Assembly: GCF_030646845.1 (NCBI RefSeq)
Contig: NZ_JAUSLE010000032.1
Span: 1 to 64,000, forward strand
Origin: Rhodoferax sp.
Lineage (GTDB): Bacteria > Pseudomonadota > Gammaproteobacteria > Burkholderiales > Burkholderiaceae_C
Direction of reading: 5' to 3'
Length of the DNA: 64,000 nucleotides
Of this stretch, positions 1 through 9,265 are shown in pieces. The number at the start of each line of letters is the position of its first letter. Positions within the stretch are counted from its first letter, which is position 1. Under the pieces are notes generated by a model. It saw nothing but the letters and a program-made list of their open reading frames with translations, was not told where the DNA came from and searched no databases. The position numbers were made by a program, and so were the translations under genes.

Positions 1-77
1 TTGCCCCAGAACACCTGATTTTTCTGGTTGAGCAGGACGATGCCGACGTTGGGCCTAAAGCCGTCCCGGTCAAGCAT
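1..77 (-). CDS. rppH: RNA pyrophosphohydrolase RppH, N-terminal fragment (runs off the window)
   Basis: Only the first 25 codons are inside the window. Read on the minus strand from the ATG at 75-77 they give [18 protein letters not shown] and then KNQVFWG, which matches the strongly conserved N-terminus of the Nudix hydrolase RppH (NudH). The family removes pyrophosphate from the 5' triphosphate of mRNA and so starts RNase E-dependent decay. The Nudix box itself lies outside the window. The gene is divergent from proS, an arrangement that is usual in Burkholderiales. The identification rests on the N-terminal match and this context. Confidence 0.85.
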   Translation of the reverse strand, partial: MLDRDGFRPNVGIVLLNQKNQVFWG

Positions 78-169
78 AATCAAACCCCAATTTTTAAACT
101 TCGTCCATTATGCACAGCAAGCGCTGCGCATCAAGGGGCGCCGCCCTTAGTTACTCCCGGATTCCCGCC

Positions 170-1915
170 ATGAAAGCCTCCCAATTCTTCATTTCCACCC
201 TCAAAGAAGCGCCTGCGGACGCGGAGGTGGTGAGTCACAAGCTCATGATGCGCGCCGGCATGATCAAAAAGCTCGGTGCCGGCATCTACAGCCTGATGCC
301 CATGGGGCTGCGGGTCGTGCGCAAGGTGGAGGCGATCGTGCGCGAAGAAATGAACCGTGCTGGTGCGGTGGAGCTGAGCATGCCCGTGGTGCAGCCCGCC
401 GAGCTCTGGCAGGAGACCGGCCGCTTCACCAAGATGGGCCCCGAATTGCTGCGCATCAAGGACCGTCACGATCGTGACTTCGTGGTGCAGCCAACCAGCG
501 AGGAAGTGGTAACGGACATCGCGCGTCAGGAAATCAAGAGCTACAAACAGCTGCCCAAGAACTTCTACCAGATCCAGACCAAATTCCGCGATGAGCGCCG
601 TCCCCGCTTTGGCCTGATGCGCGGGCGTGAATTCATCATGAAAGACGCGTACAGCTTTGACCGTGACCAGACGTCCGCCAAGGCCAGCTACCAGGTGATG
701 GCGCAGGCGTACCGCCGGATTTTTGACCGGTTTGGGCTCACCTACCGTGCCGTTGCGGCCGACAGTGGTGCCATCGGTGGTGATTTGAGCGAGGAATTCC
801 AGGTCATTGCCGCTACCGGTGAAGACGCGATCGTCTATTGCCCCACCAGCGACTACGCGGCGAACATGGAAAAGGCCGAAGCCTTGCCGCCCCAGAGCCC
901 GCGCAAGGCTCCGGCGCAGGCGATGACCAAGACGGCAACCCCTGGCAAGAGCACCTGCGCCGATGTGGCCGAGTACCTGAAAGTGCCGCTGCAACTGACC
1001 GTCAAGTCCCTGGTGCTGGCGACTGACGAACTCAATGACTATGAAGAAGTCGTCAAGACGCAGATCTGGCAGCTGCTGCTGCGCGGCGATCACGACATGA
1101 ATGAGGTCAAGGCCAACAAGGTTCCCGGCATGGAAGGCGGCTTCCGCTTTGCCACGCAGGAAGAGATTGAAGAGCACTTCGGCTGCAAACCCGGTTACCT
1201 GGGTCTGATCAACATGAAGAAGCCGGTCAAGGTCGTCGCCGACCGTGAAGTGGCGGTGATGAGCGACTGGATTTGCGGCGCCAACGAGGTGGATTTCCAC
1301 ATCACCGGCGTCAACTGGGTGCGTGATCTGCCCGAACCCGATCTGGTGGCCGACATCCGCAACGTCGTCGCCGGTGATGCCTCGCCCGATGGCCAGGGCG
1401 TGCTGGCGATTGAACGCGGCATCGAGGTGGGCCATGTGTTTTACCTTGGCACCAAATACAGCCAGGCCATGAATGCCACCTTCCTGGACGTCAACGGTAA
1501 GCCCCAGTTCATGGAAATGGGCTGCTACGGCATTGGCATTACCCGTTTGCCTGCTGCCGCCATTGAGCAAAACCACGACGAACGCGGCATTATCTGGCCG
1601 GACGCGCTGGCCCCCTTTACCGTGGTGCTGTGCCCCATCAGCCCGGACCGTTTTCCCGACGTCAAAGCCGCCGCCGACAAGCTCTATGGTGACCTGCTGG
1701 CCGCGGGGGTGGACGTGATCCTGGATGACCGGGGTGAGCGTCCCGGCGCGATGTTCGCCGACTGGGAACTGATTGGTGTGCCGCACCGCGTCACTCTCGG
1801 TGACCGTGGCCTGAAAGAGGGGCAGGTTGAATACCAGCATCGCCGTGATGTGGCAGCGACGGCGGTGAGCGTCACTGAAATTCTGGGCTTGATCCAGTCC
1901 AGACTGGCGGCGTGA
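170..1915 (+). CDS. proS: Prolyl-tRNA synthetase
   Basis: A class II aminoacyl-tRNA synthetase of 581 residues that charges tRNA-Pro with proline in the cytoplasm. The bacterial-type QPTSEE motif lies near residue 107, class II motif 2 ([17 protein letters not shown]) near 138-155, and motif 3 (GCYGIGITR) near 450. The long stretch between motifs 2 and 3 fits the INS editing domain that clears Ala-tRNA-Pro. An in-frame ATG at 110 would add 20 residues, but homologues begin at MKASQFF, so the start is placed at 170. The stop overlaps the next gene by 4 bases, which suggests coupled translation. Confidence 0.97.
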   Translation: MKASQFFISTLKEAPADAEVVSHKLMMRAGMIKKLGAGIYSLMPMGLRVVRKVEAIVREEMNRAGAVELSMPVVQPAELWQETGRFTKMGPELLRIKDRHDRDFVVQPTSEEVVTDIARQEIKSYKQLPKNFYQIQTKFRDERRPRFGLMRGREFIMKDAYSFDRDQTSAKASYQVMAQAYRRIFDRFGLTYRAVAADSGAIGGDLSEEFQVIAATGEDAIVYCPTSDYAANMEKAEALPPQSPRKAPAQAMTKTATPGKSTCADVAEYLKVPLQLTVKSLVLATDELNDYEEVVKTQIWQLLLRGDHDMNEVKANKVPGMEGGFRFATQEEIEEHFGCKPGYLGLINMKKPVKVVADREVAVMSDWICGANEVDFHITGVNWVRDLPEPDLVADIRNVVAGDASPDGQGVLAIERGIEVGHVFYLGTKYSQAMNATFLDVNGKPQFMEMGCYGIGITRLPAAAIEQNHDERGIIWPDALAPFTVVLCPISPDRFPDVKAAADKLYGDLLAAGVDVILDDRGERPGAMFADWELIGVPHRVTLGDRGLKEGQVEYQHRRDVAATAVSVTEILGLIQSRLAA

Positions 1916-2556
1916 CCTTGCCTGTGGTGACAGCGGGCGTATCGCGGCGGGCCAGCCTCTTGTCGCTGGCATCGGGGCTTGGATGGCTGTCCATCCATGA
2001 GCCGGCGGAAGCGGGCCGCCAGATGGAGGAGCCGCTGGTCGATTCAGTGCGCTCGGCTTTGAGCTCGGCCATCGCCAATCACGCCCCGCCGATTCCGGAG
2101 TTTCCCGATACCGAGTCCCGCCTCAAGTACCTGCGCTGGCTGGGAGGCGTGAGCGAACGCCTGAAGAAGAAAAAACCGGACTGGCAGGTCCGCAAGGAAT
2201 TCCTTCAAACCATCTGGTACGAAAGCCGGCGTGCCGGCCTGGATACCTCCCTGGTTTTGGGCCTGGTCCAGGTGGAAAGCAATTTCCGCAAATTCGCCGT
2301 CTCCAGCGTGGGCGCACGCGGCTACATGCAGGTCATGCCGTTCTGGACGCGAGTGCTGGGCGATGGTGACGCAGGCAAGCTGTTTCACATGCAAACCAAC
2401 CTGCGTTTTGGCTGCGTGATCTTGCGCCACTACCTGGACCGCGAAAAGGGCGATCTGTTCCTGGCGCTGGGCCGCTACAACGGCTCACGGGGCAAGGCGC
2501 CCTATCCGAACGCCGTGCTGGGCGCCAAAAGGCTGTGGGAATTTGGATCCCCTTGA
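1912..2556 (+). CDS. Lytic transglycosylase, SLT/GH23 domain, with a possible Tat signal
   Basis: A protein of 214 residues starting with GTG inside the proS stop (GTGA overlap). The second half is a Slt-type peptidoglycan transglycosylase domain. The catalytic glutamate is E122 in the VESNF motif, followed by the [10 protein letters not shown] block and the ALGRYNGS block typical of GH23. These enzymes cleave the MurNAc-GlcNAc bond and form 1,6-anhydro ends. The N-terminus contains [12 protein letters not shown], a twin-arginine pattern before a hydrophobic stretch, which suggests Tat export to the periplasm. A Sec signal or membrane anchor is the alternative. Recognised as lytic transglycosylase; the exact subfamily is not resolved. 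Confidence 0.9.
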   Translation: MTLPVVTAGVSRRASLLSLASGLGWLSIHEPAEAGRQMEEPLVDSVRSALSSAIANHAPPIPEFPDTESRLKYLRWLGGVSERLKKKKPDWQVRKEFLQTIWYESRRAGLDTSLVLGLVQVESNFRKFAVSSVGARGYMQVMPFWTRVLGDGDAGKLFHMQTNLRFGCVILRHYLDREKGDLFLALGRYNGSRGKAPYPNAVLGAKRLWEFGSP

Positions 2557-2586
2557 GTCATGGCCCGTCGTTTTCCATGAAGGGGC

Positions 2587-3582
2587 TCACTGCAGGAAAC
2601 CGATCTGCCCCTTTTTGAGACCCGCCTTGGGCAGGTCGGCCGCGCTGATTTCTTCGCGTTTGTCCAGCTTGGCGTTGCCAAACCCGGTCATCAGGGCGCG
2701 GCGCATTTCCCGCGGTGCCAGTTCACACAGCTGATCCAGCACATCGTCCTGTGGCTCGGGGGCAAAATGCTCGCCCCAGCCATGCTCACTGCGAATGGTC
2801 TGGTACAGGTTGCGGGCAATCTGGCGGGCAGCCTCCAGGGAAGGTGCCTCGACCGTGAACACGTTCATGCGGTTCAATATCGGCTCGGGGATGGCGCGCT
2901 CGTCGTTGGCCGTCGTGATCCAGATCACCTGGCTGGCGTCGATGGCCACTTCGGCAAACTCGTCAGTGAAGCTCTGCGCCGTGTCGTGCTCCAGCAGGCT
3001 GTACAGCGCCCCAAGCGGATCGTACTGCGCGTCGCCGCTGGCCTTGTCAATCTCGTCCACCACGATGACGGGGTTGGCATATTCGCCGTCCACCAGCGCC
3101 TCGAACACTTTGCCCGGTTTGGCGCCTTTCCATTGCGATGACGAGCCCGACAGCAGTCAGCCGGCCGTCATGGAGCTCATGGGCACCAGGCTCATGCCGG
3201 TGCCCAGCAGGTCAGCCAGCTTCTTGGCGAAATGGGTCTTGCCAATGCCGGGTGGTCCGAGCAGCAGGATGGGGGTGACCTCCAAGCCGTCGCGGCTGTG
3301 CTCGGCCAGGGCGACATGGCGTTTGACGTCGTCGAGCACATCGGTGAAATTGGGTAGCGCCTGGTAAAGGCTGGCCATGTCCGGCACGCCTGAGGGCTTG
3401 ACCTGAAAGCGTTGCGGCCCGCGTTCCAGCATGCGCCGGTACGTGGCACGCAGGCTGTCGTGCTCGTGCTCCTGCAGCTTGGCCAGCTTGCGCTCGACCT
3501 CATCTGGGTGGAACACACGGCGCATTTGCGCCACCGGCAAGTGGAAGGGAGAAGACTGCGGAACAAGACTGCGAGATTCCAT
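2587..3582 (-). pseudogene. MoxR/Lon-like AAA+ ATPase split by one in-frame TGA
   Basis: Two fragments in the same minus-strand frame, 3582-3157 and 3156-2587, together encode one AAA+ ATPase of about 331 residues. The first carries Walker A (GPPGIGKTHFAKKLA) and ends MSSMTAG-TGA. Reading on gives LLSGSSSQWKGAKPGKVFEA, then Walker B (VIVVDEID) and sensor 1 (WITTAND). The TGA (plus-strand TCA at 3157-3159) sits where I expect a tryptophan, so one TGG-to-TGA change explains it. There is no frameshift or other decay. The ATG at 3580-3582 is preceded by AGGAGG at 5 bases, and a GTG lies one codon upstream. It could be a recent pseudogene, a sequencing error, or a product made by read-through. The substrate of this family is unknown to me. 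Confidence 0.8.
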
Positions 3583-3694
3583 CACGGCCTCCTGGGCAAC
3601 AATTTCGAACCAAGAACCACAAGCTCATTCAAGCATAAGTTGTGCCCGCACTTAACGGAATAAAGGCACGGTTTGGTGACACTGTTGGAAAGAT

Positions 3695-3719
3695 ACAAAA
3701 AAGCCACCGCAAGGTGGCT
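3695..3719 (-). terminator. Rho-independent terminator after grxD
   Basis: On the minus strand AGCCACC (3719-3713) pairs with GGTGGCT (3708-3702) around a TTGC loop, followed by a run of T (3702-3696). It lies about 60 bases beyond the grxD stop. This is the canonical intrinsic terminator shape. On the plus strand the hairpin is followed by the weaker run CGTTTT. Confidence 0.85.
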
Positions 3720-3778
3720 CGTTTTGGTGCAGGCAGCATCTGCGCCTGTCTGCGCGCCGGGTACGGCGCAACTGGGTG

Positions 3779-4108
3779 TCAGGCCTTTGCCGCCAGCGCC
3801 TGTTGCAGCTCGCCGTTCTCATACATCTCCATCATGATGTCCGAGCCGCCAATGAACTCGCCCTTGACGTAGAGCTGCGGAATGGTCGGCCAGTTGCTGT
3901 AATCCTTGATGCCGGCACGAATTTCGTCGTCTTCCAGCACGTTCACCGTTTTCACGTCTTTCGGATCGACACCACAGGCCTTCAAAACCTGAATGGCGCG
4001 GCCGGAGAAGCCGCACTGGGGAAAGCTGGCGGTACCCTTCATGAAGAGGACGACCTCGTTGGATTTGACCAGTTCGTCGATGCGTTGTTGCGTGTTGCTC
4101 ATGTCCAT
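3779..4108 (-). CDS. grxD: Monothiol glutaredoxin Grx4
   Basis: A protein of 109 residues, the usual length for bacterial monothiol glutaredoxins. The active site is PQCGFSGRA with the single cysteine at residue 32 (CGFS motif). The family binds a glutathione-ligated [2Fe-2S] cluster as a homodimer or with BolA and transfers clusters to apo-proteins. In Burkholderiales grxD commonly follows hemA-prfA-prmC directly. Here about 6.3 kb of other DNA lies between prmC and grxD. Confidence 0.95.
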   Translation of the reverse strand: MDMSNTQQRIDELVKSNEVVLFMKGTASFPQCGFSGRAIQVLKACGVDPKDVKTVNVLEDDEIRAGIKDYSNWPTIPQLYVKGEFIGGSDIMMEMYENGELQQALAAKA

Positions 4109-4194
4109 AGTCCCAGTAGATAGATGGCGTAATTATTTCACCTTCGCCGGCACCGTGCCGCAGGTAACCCTGCACCTGGAAGGGGTTGTTTCAT

Positions 4195-4245
4195 TTGCTA
4201 TTAAAACAATAGCTGTTGACGCATATACCACGGGGGCTACATGCC
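4195..4245 (+). repeat. Interspersed double-hairpin repeat, copy A (edge of accessory block)
   Basis: Begins TTGCTATTAAAACAATAGC, a short hairpin, and continues with TGTTGACGCATATACCACG followed by GGGGCTACATGCC. Other copies in the window share the same order: a GCTAT...ATAGC hairpin, a conserved GCGCATAT-CCACG core, then a G-rich/C-rich second hairpin. This copy lies between grxD and the slyD-like gene, at the left edge of the block that separates grxD from prmC. Confidence 0.8.
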
Positions 4246-4357
4246 AATTTGATGCAAAATCAGGAAACCCGGCAGCCGATCGCACACCATTGCGATGCCG
4301 CCTGCGAACGCGCGAAAATGGCTCGCTGATAATCACACTACCAACTCAAGCACACTT

Positions 4358-4834
4358 ATGAAAATCGAAAAAGACACAGCCGTCACCTTGCGCTACAAGG
4401 TGGCCGATACAAATGGCAAACTTCTGGAGGAAAGCAGTGAGCCCATGGTCTACCTGCACGGGGGCTACGGCAACACCTTCCCCAAGATCGAAGAGGCCCT
4501 GGAGGGCAAGACGGCGGGCCATCAGGTGACGCTTGACTTGCAGCCGCAGGATGCCTTCGGCCTGCGCGACGAGAGTCTGGTGCAAACCATCCCCAAGACC
4601 CAGTTCCCGCCGGGCGTGAAGGTGGGCGGGCAGCTGGAAGGCCGGGGCGAAGACGGGCACGCGCACGTGTTCACCGTCATGAAGATCAAGGGCGACAAGG
4701 TCATGCTGGACGGCAACCATCCGCTGGCGGGCAAGGCGCTGCGCTTTGCCGTCACGGTGATGGAGGTTCGCGCCGCCACCGAAGAGGAGATTGCTCATAA
4801 GCACGTGCATGGCGAGCATGGGCACCGCCACTGA
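4358..4834 (+). CDS. FKBP-type peptidyl-prolyl isomerase, SlyD-like
   Basis: A protein of 158 residues with the SlyD-type opening (TLRYKVADTNGKLLEES) and the loop YLHGGYGNTFPKIEEALEGK. It ends in a histidine-rich tail (HKHVHGEHGHRH). SlyD proteins combine prolyl isomerase and chaperone (insert-in-flap) domains, and the histidine tail binds nickel and other metals. An upstream in-frame ATG at 4295 is possible, but homologues start at MKIEKDT, hence 4358. It is the first gene inside the block between grxD and prmC and lies opposite to both. SlyD/SlpA-type isomerase is clear; assignment to slyD itself is less certain. Confidence 0.88.
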   Translation: MKIEKDTAVTLRYKVADTNGKLLEESSEPMVYLHGGYGNTFPKIEEALEGKTAGHQVTLDLQPQDAFGLRDESLVQTIPKTQFPPGVKVGGQLEGRGEDGHAHVFTVMKIKGDKVMLDGNHPLAGKALRFAVTVMEVRAATEEEIAHKHVHGEHGHRH

Positions 4835-4948
4835 CGGTTGGGGTGCCGTGCAGACATGAAATGAAGGGCTGCCCCCGACCAGGAGCAGTCATCGAGTCGG
4901 CAGCACCCGCACGTAGTGCCCACAGCTGCGAGAAAGGCGCCCCATCAC

Positions 4949-5368
4949 ATGACACTGCCTTCTGAATACCAGCGTGCTTCGCAAGAGTTTGAAAAATTCA
5001 TGGTCGACGCACGCGACATATCGGGTTTAGCCACCACCAACATGGCCTACACCATGGTGCAAGGTGTCCTGCAGGCATTTCGTCGTCGCCTCAGCGTCAG
5101 GGACGCCGCGCTATTCGCCAACGTGCTTCCTGCCGTCGTCCGTGCCATCTTTGCAGCGGATTGGAACACCGACGAACCTCGGCGAGCATTTGAAGACCGG
5201 GCAGCCATGACCAAAGAAGTTCAGGCCCTGCGCTCAGCGCACAACTTTGCGCCGGATACAGCCATTCAAGATGTCGCGACAGCCTTGCGGAGAAACATCG
5301 ACGAGACCGCACTGGACAGAGTCCTCGCAAAGCTCCCCGAGGAAGCGGCCCAGTTCTGGCGAGCGTGA
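4949..5368 (+). CDS. DUF2267 domain protein
   Basis: A protein of 139 residues beginning MTLPSEYQRASQEFEKFM. The pattern VQGVLQAFRRRLSVRDAALF followed by LPAVVRAIFAADW is the helical signature I recognise as DUF2267. The family is small, soluble, all-alpha and of unknown function. The start at 4949 is preceded by AGAAAGG at a normal distance, and an in-frame ATG at 4916 would add 11 residues. It is the second plus-strand gene of the accessory block, about 115 bases after the SlyD-like gene. Confidence 0.75.
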   Translation: MTLPSEYQRASQEFEKFMVDARDISGLATTNMAYTMVQGVLQAFRRRLSVRDAALFANVLPAVVRAIFAADWNTDEPRRAFEDRAAMTKEVQALRSAHNFAPDTAIQDVATALRRNIDETALDRVLAKLPEEAAQFWRA

Positions 5369-5805
5369 TGCGAGCTTCCATGCGCTTCGGCTCACGGGAT
5401 GAAGTGACTCAGATTGAATTCTGAATGGCCGCTACGGGCACGGTTCGGACTGGCGATTTCGACCGGGAGCTGACGTTCAGCCGCGGAATCCGACGGGCTC
5501 AAAAAGACTGGCAAGCGACATTCAGCTTTCCGCGGCCATCTGCCGGACCCGACCCTGAGACGACATCCGCTGCCCTGAAATCGGCGCCCCATAGCGGTCG
5601 GTCGGACCTGCATCGTCGAGGGGGGCACCAGTTGGAGCGGGAACGGGCCACTTGCGCGCCGGCCAGGGAGCACTTGCCTGAGCGCCCACGGTCTGCGTCA
5701 ATCACCCGTCGTGCGCACCCGACATCCAGGTGCGGAGTCGCACCGCCGTTCAGGCCTTCACTTCGACCACCTGCTCGAAGCCGCCAAAGATCATGCGCGT
5801 GTCCG
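5369..5805. other. Gene-free stretch with degenerate sequence
   Basis: No open frame here has a ribosome binding site or a recognisable product. Several short words recur in degenerate form (for example GCGGCCATC, GACATTCAGC and TCGACCGGGAGCTGACGTTC). This resembles the low-complexity decayed DNA often found in accessory regions of soil betaproteobacteria. I see no clear terminator between the DUF2267 gene and the convergent 844-residue gene. Confidence 0.5.
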
Positions 5806-8340
5806 CTACCCACCCGGAATCTTCTTGCCGAAATACCGGCTGGCGAAGTCAATTAACACCTCGGGCTGGCGTTGCTTCGCGAGCACCAGGAATCGTTCGA
5901 TGCCCGCCGAAGTCCCTAGCTCGACCGGATCGATCTCGTCGAAGATCTTCTCGCCGGGTTCGGGTGTCAGGAAGGTGGCGAACTCGTTGAAGAACAACTC
6001 GCGCTCGACATGGATCTTTCCTTCTTCGTCAAACAACGACTGGGGCACGTACGTGAGCTGCCCGGTGATCGGGACCTTAAAGGCGGTGTGCAGCACCTTG
6101 GGCGCCTGTTCGTCAGACTCGACACTGCCGAACTTTTCCTCGACGACCAGCCAGGCCACATAGTTGCGGTCCTCCGGCCGGTTGTCGATCACGACCCGGA
6201 GATGCCCGTCTTGCCACGTTGCGTCCACCTCCATCAGCACGGGCCTCTGATCGGCCTCGCGGTGGAACCCGGTCCACGGCGGCGCATCTTTCGCGTCCTC
6301 GAGCCCGATGATGATCGGCGGTTTCTCTGCCACCACCTGGTCGAAGTGCCGCTCGATGGCCAGTCCGGCATGGATGGGCGTACCCGGGCTGGCGGGAACC
6401 GGGGCAGGCTGCACCCCCGCATCGATAAGCCGGTTGTGCACGACTGCGTCGATCGTGTCTAGCGGGTTGAAGCGCCGCAGCGGCTGGGTAGGAATCCACC
6501 AGTCAAAGGTGTGTGCCACCGTCTGCACCGTTCTCTTCACCTGGCGCTTCTCGGTCGTGGTGGTGCCCTCGAACAGCAGTTCCTGGCCCAGCACGGCCGA
6601 TGCCGCCGTATGGAGGTAAAGCCGGTCGAAGCCCGGATGCAATGGGTCCGGGCGGTATTCGGTATGCTGCACCGACTCGTAGTCGGGCTCGTTCCAGACG
6701 GAGGCCGCACCGCGCGGCTTCAATGTGCGCAAGAACACGCGGTAGTGAATCAGGGTGGTACGCGGCAGGGGCTGCGTCATGCAAAGCATGACGGCCTTGG
6801 TGGCATGCGGCACCCGCCAGGCCTGCGCCACGATGTCCCGATCGCGATCGGGCCGCGGCGGGTACGTGAAGGCGGGCTTGCTATGCACGGTGACTTCCGC
6901 GCCCGCCTGTGCGGTGCGCCTGACGAACACGTCGCCGCGCACCGTGTCGCTGACGATCGGCTGCGTCGTGGCGTGGCGCAACTGGGACGCCAAGTGCGTC
7001 AGCGTCATGTAGCCGCTCGAGATCAGCAGGCTCGCATAGTCGGCCGCAGACTGGTCGTTGGCCACATCGGCGCATTCCTGCGCGTTGGTGATCCGATACT
7101 GGCGAATCGGCGTTCCATCGTCGTGCACCACCCCGAGCGCGTCCCTCGTACGCGCCAGCTTGGCCGGCGGCATCCAGCGGAAGTCCAGGCTACCGCGTCG
7201 GGTGGGCCCGGGCTGCGGCACGGCGGCAGGTGCCCACGCGTCCGTGAAGAACGCATCAGTCTGGTTGCACAGGTCGATGGCGCCGATGACGCGGAAATAG
7301 TCCGGCTTCAAAGTCGGTGTGGTCAGGCCCGGCAACGGGTCAACAACGTAGAAGTCAGTGACAAGGTCGGAGAAATCAGCGGCGGTGAACATCGTGCGCG
7401 CGAGCGTAACGTTCTTGATACTCGCGGCCAACTCCGTCAGCTTCTGCGCGGCATTGCGCAGCTGCGGGCGAAAGTCGCCGGTCGTTCGGTAGTCGGGGAA
7501 CAGGCTGACGACCAGGCTGAGAAAGGTCTGAGCCGCCTGGGCGCCCAGGGGAACGGCCAAGCGGCTGTCGAAGATCGGCGCATTGACGGGGGGGAACCGG
7601 ACCCACTCGGGCGCCGCGCCCTCGGGCAACCGAAACAAGTTGCGCGTGATCCACGGGTAAACCTTCTTATGCTCGTCCGGATCGAAGAAGCCGACGTAAG
7701 TGCTGGAGTCCAGCAAGTTCAGCACCTCGGTGCTCGAGACCAGTTGGAGCAAGTTCGTAAGGTTCTGCAGCCGCGCTTCCGCGGCGGCCACCACCATCGT
7801 TCCGCTGTCACGCTGCGAGACAAAGCTCTCCACGGCCGCCCGCGCACTCATCATCGCGTTGCGCTGACTGCGCAGGTCGCGCGAACTGATCTGGGTCTGC
7901 AGCGAACGAATCTCCCGGTCGAGCGCCTCGAAGCGCGCGGTGATCAGCGTTTCGAGCGGATCCGGGCCGTCTCCGAACAGGCCGAGCATCTTTGCCGCCG
8001 CGACCGCTACGCCGAGCACGACGAATGCGGTTCCCACTGCGCCGGCGATCTTTCCGATCACGCCCAGGACCTTCACCAAGTCCTCGGAGTTTTTGCCGCC
8101 CAGCTTCATCATGGCGTCCTGGAACTTCTTGAACTTGGCGGCGTCGTCCTTGTTAGGAATGGCGTCGCCAATCTCCTTGAAGACCTTCGCGAGCTTGTCG
8201 ATGGTGTTCTTGTCGGTCAACGGGCCACCGGGCATCTCGTACTTCGGCGCTTTCGCTGGCGGCAGGCCCTGGTGCAGGACGCCGTCGCTGTCCAGATACA
8301 GGCCCTGGCCCAGTTTGGTGATGAATGCGGGATCACTCAT
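5806..8340 (-). CDS. Uncharacterised 844-residue protein with hydrophobic segment and coiled coil
   Basis: I do not recognise a family. The start is supported by AAGGAG six bases before the ATG. Residues 1-85 are polar and lack a signal peptide. Residues 88-123 form a long Gly/Ala/Val-rich hydrophobic stretch (VLGVIGKIAGAVGTAFVVLG and on), long enough for a membrane-inserting hairpin. Residues 126-200 look like amphipathic helix or coiled coil (RFEALDREIRSLQTQ). The rest is mixed, with many Trp and Pro and no catalytic motif I can name. The order of glycine-rich hydrophobic hairpin then long helices recalls alpha-helical pore-forming toxins, but that is only an analogy. It stands alone between two gene-free stretches, which suggests horizontal acquisition. 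Confidence 0.75.
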   Translation of the reverse strand: MSDPAFITKLGQGLYLDSDGVLHQGLPPAKAPKYEMPGGPLTDKNTIDKLAKVFKEIGDAIPNKDDAAKFKKFQDAMMKLGGKNSEDLVKVLGVIGKIAGAVGTAFVVLGVAVAAAKMLGLFGDGPDPLETLITARFEALDREIRSLQTQISSRDLRSQRNAMMSARAAVESFVSQRDSGTMVVAAAEARLQNLTNLLQLVSSTEVLNLLDSSTYVGFFDPDEHKKVYPWITRNLFRLPEGAAPEWVRFPPVNAPIFDSRLAVPLGAQAAQTFLSLVVSLFPDYRTTGDFRPQLRNAAQKLTELAASIKNVTLARTMFTAADFSDLVTDFYVVDPLPGLTTPTLKPDYFRVIGAIDLCNQTDAFFTDAWAPAAVPQPGPTRRGSLDFRWMPPAKLARTRDALGVVHDDGTPIRQYRITNAQECADVANDQSAADYASLLISSGYMTLTHLASQLRHATTQPIVSDTVRGDVFVRRTAQAGAEVTVHSKPAFTYPPRPDRDRDIVAQAWRVPHATKAVMLCMTQPLPRTTLIHYRVFLRTLKPRGAASVWNEPDYESVQHTEYRPDPLHPGFDRLYLHTAASAVLGQELLFEGTTTTEKRQVKRTVQTVAHTFDWWIPTQPLRRFNPLDTIDAVVHNRLIDAGVQPAPVPASPGTPIHAGLAIERHFDQVVAEKPPIIIGLEDAKDAPPWTGFHREADQRPVLMEVDATWQDGHLRVVIDNRPEDRNYVAWLVVEEKFGSVESDEQAPKVLHTAFKVPITGQLTYVPQSLFDEEGKIHVERELFFNEFATFLTPEPGEKIFDEIDPVELGTSAGIERFLVLAKQRQPEVLIDFASRYFGKKIPGG

Positions 8341-9265
8341 GTTTGGCTCCTTGTGGTGCGCCGGCAGGATCAGACGCAGCGTTCCATGGAGAACCGATGC
8401 GATCGCGAAGGCGCGGTGCAGCGTGGTGCCGTGCTTCGACTGCTGCCGATGTCTTCACCTGGGCGTTGTCGCCATCGATCACCAGCACGATTCATTAAAG
8501 CACAGATGCACCTCGACGGGGAGCCTCGACGTGGCTGCAAGCGGCTACGTTCTAGGGGGCGGACCGCGTCTTCCGCAGCACATCCACGGGGTGACGGCTT
8601 GCTGAGCCGGCCCGAGGCGGCGGATGTCGGCGATGGTTCCGAGCGCTGTACCGCGGGAAACGACGGCACGGGATCGACCTGTGGGCGCCATAGCCAATGC
8701 GAGTTGGACCAGAGTCGGGATGCGACTTGAGACTCTGCGCCAAACTGGCCTGACCCAACGAAGAGCGGCCCTGCCTGCGTGCCCGTGTCCGTCAGAAGCG
8801 GAGCATTGCAGTTCATTCGTCTGGGCTGTGCCTTGCCTGGGTCGAGGGTCGAGGGCCGAGTGCCCTCCGTTTCTGCACAGGCAGGTGTTCTTCATCGACA
8901 TACAGACGTGCCCCAAAGCGCGGTGGCGAGGATTCGCGAATCACCGCGCGAGTCCCCACGTTGGGTAGCCACGGAGGAGTCCACTCGACACGATGACTTG
9001 ACCGAGAGCGGCCATCGACGACGGGCCGCTTCTGGCCCAGTCCTGACCCATAGCCGCAAACCGTGACCGACGGCTACCGCTGCGTACTTGACTTCCAGGA
9101 GCCTCTCGTGAATGACCGGAAAGGGCTCGGGCGTGTCAGGCACGTCTCGACCAGAAACAGACCTTCGACAGCGGCTCCCACATGACCAATGCAAGACCTG
9201 AAACCATGAGCTACCTGTCTGCATTGACGCAATTGCCCAGAGCCAAGCCTCGCCCAAGTTGAGTG
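8341..9265. other. Gene-free stretch of about 0.9 kb
   Basis: No convincing gene on either strand. The open frames present (for example 8892-9302 minus and 8779-9066 plus) have random-looking composition and no ribosome binding site. Words such as GAGAGCGGCCATCGACGA and GGGCCGCTTCTGGCC near 9000-9040 resemble those in 5420-5620, so the two stretches may come from the same kind of decayed element. The first bases upstream of 8340 carry the ribosome binding site of the 844-residue gene. Confidence 0.5.

Noticed and set aside
131..1972. Long minus-strand open frame of 613 codons opposite proS
   Set aside because: His/Gly/Leu-rich composition typical of an antisense shadow of a GC-rich gene; proS on the plus strand is unmistakable.
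2549..2585. Terminator between the lytic transglycosylase and the convergent AAA+ gene
   Set aside because: CCCCTT and AAGGGG with CATGG/CCATG can pair, but there is a bulge and no T-run on either side.
3157..3159. The TGA in the AAA+ gene as a selenocysteine codon
   Set aside because: The position matches an expected tryptophan outside any redox motif, and no obvious SECIS hairpin or selenoprotein gene is nearby.
6511..8730. Plus-strand open frame of 739 codons opposite the 844-residue gene
   Set aside because: Arg/His-rich composition without domains or ribosome binding site; the minus-strand gene has AAGGAG before its ATG and credible hydrophobic and coiled-coil segments.
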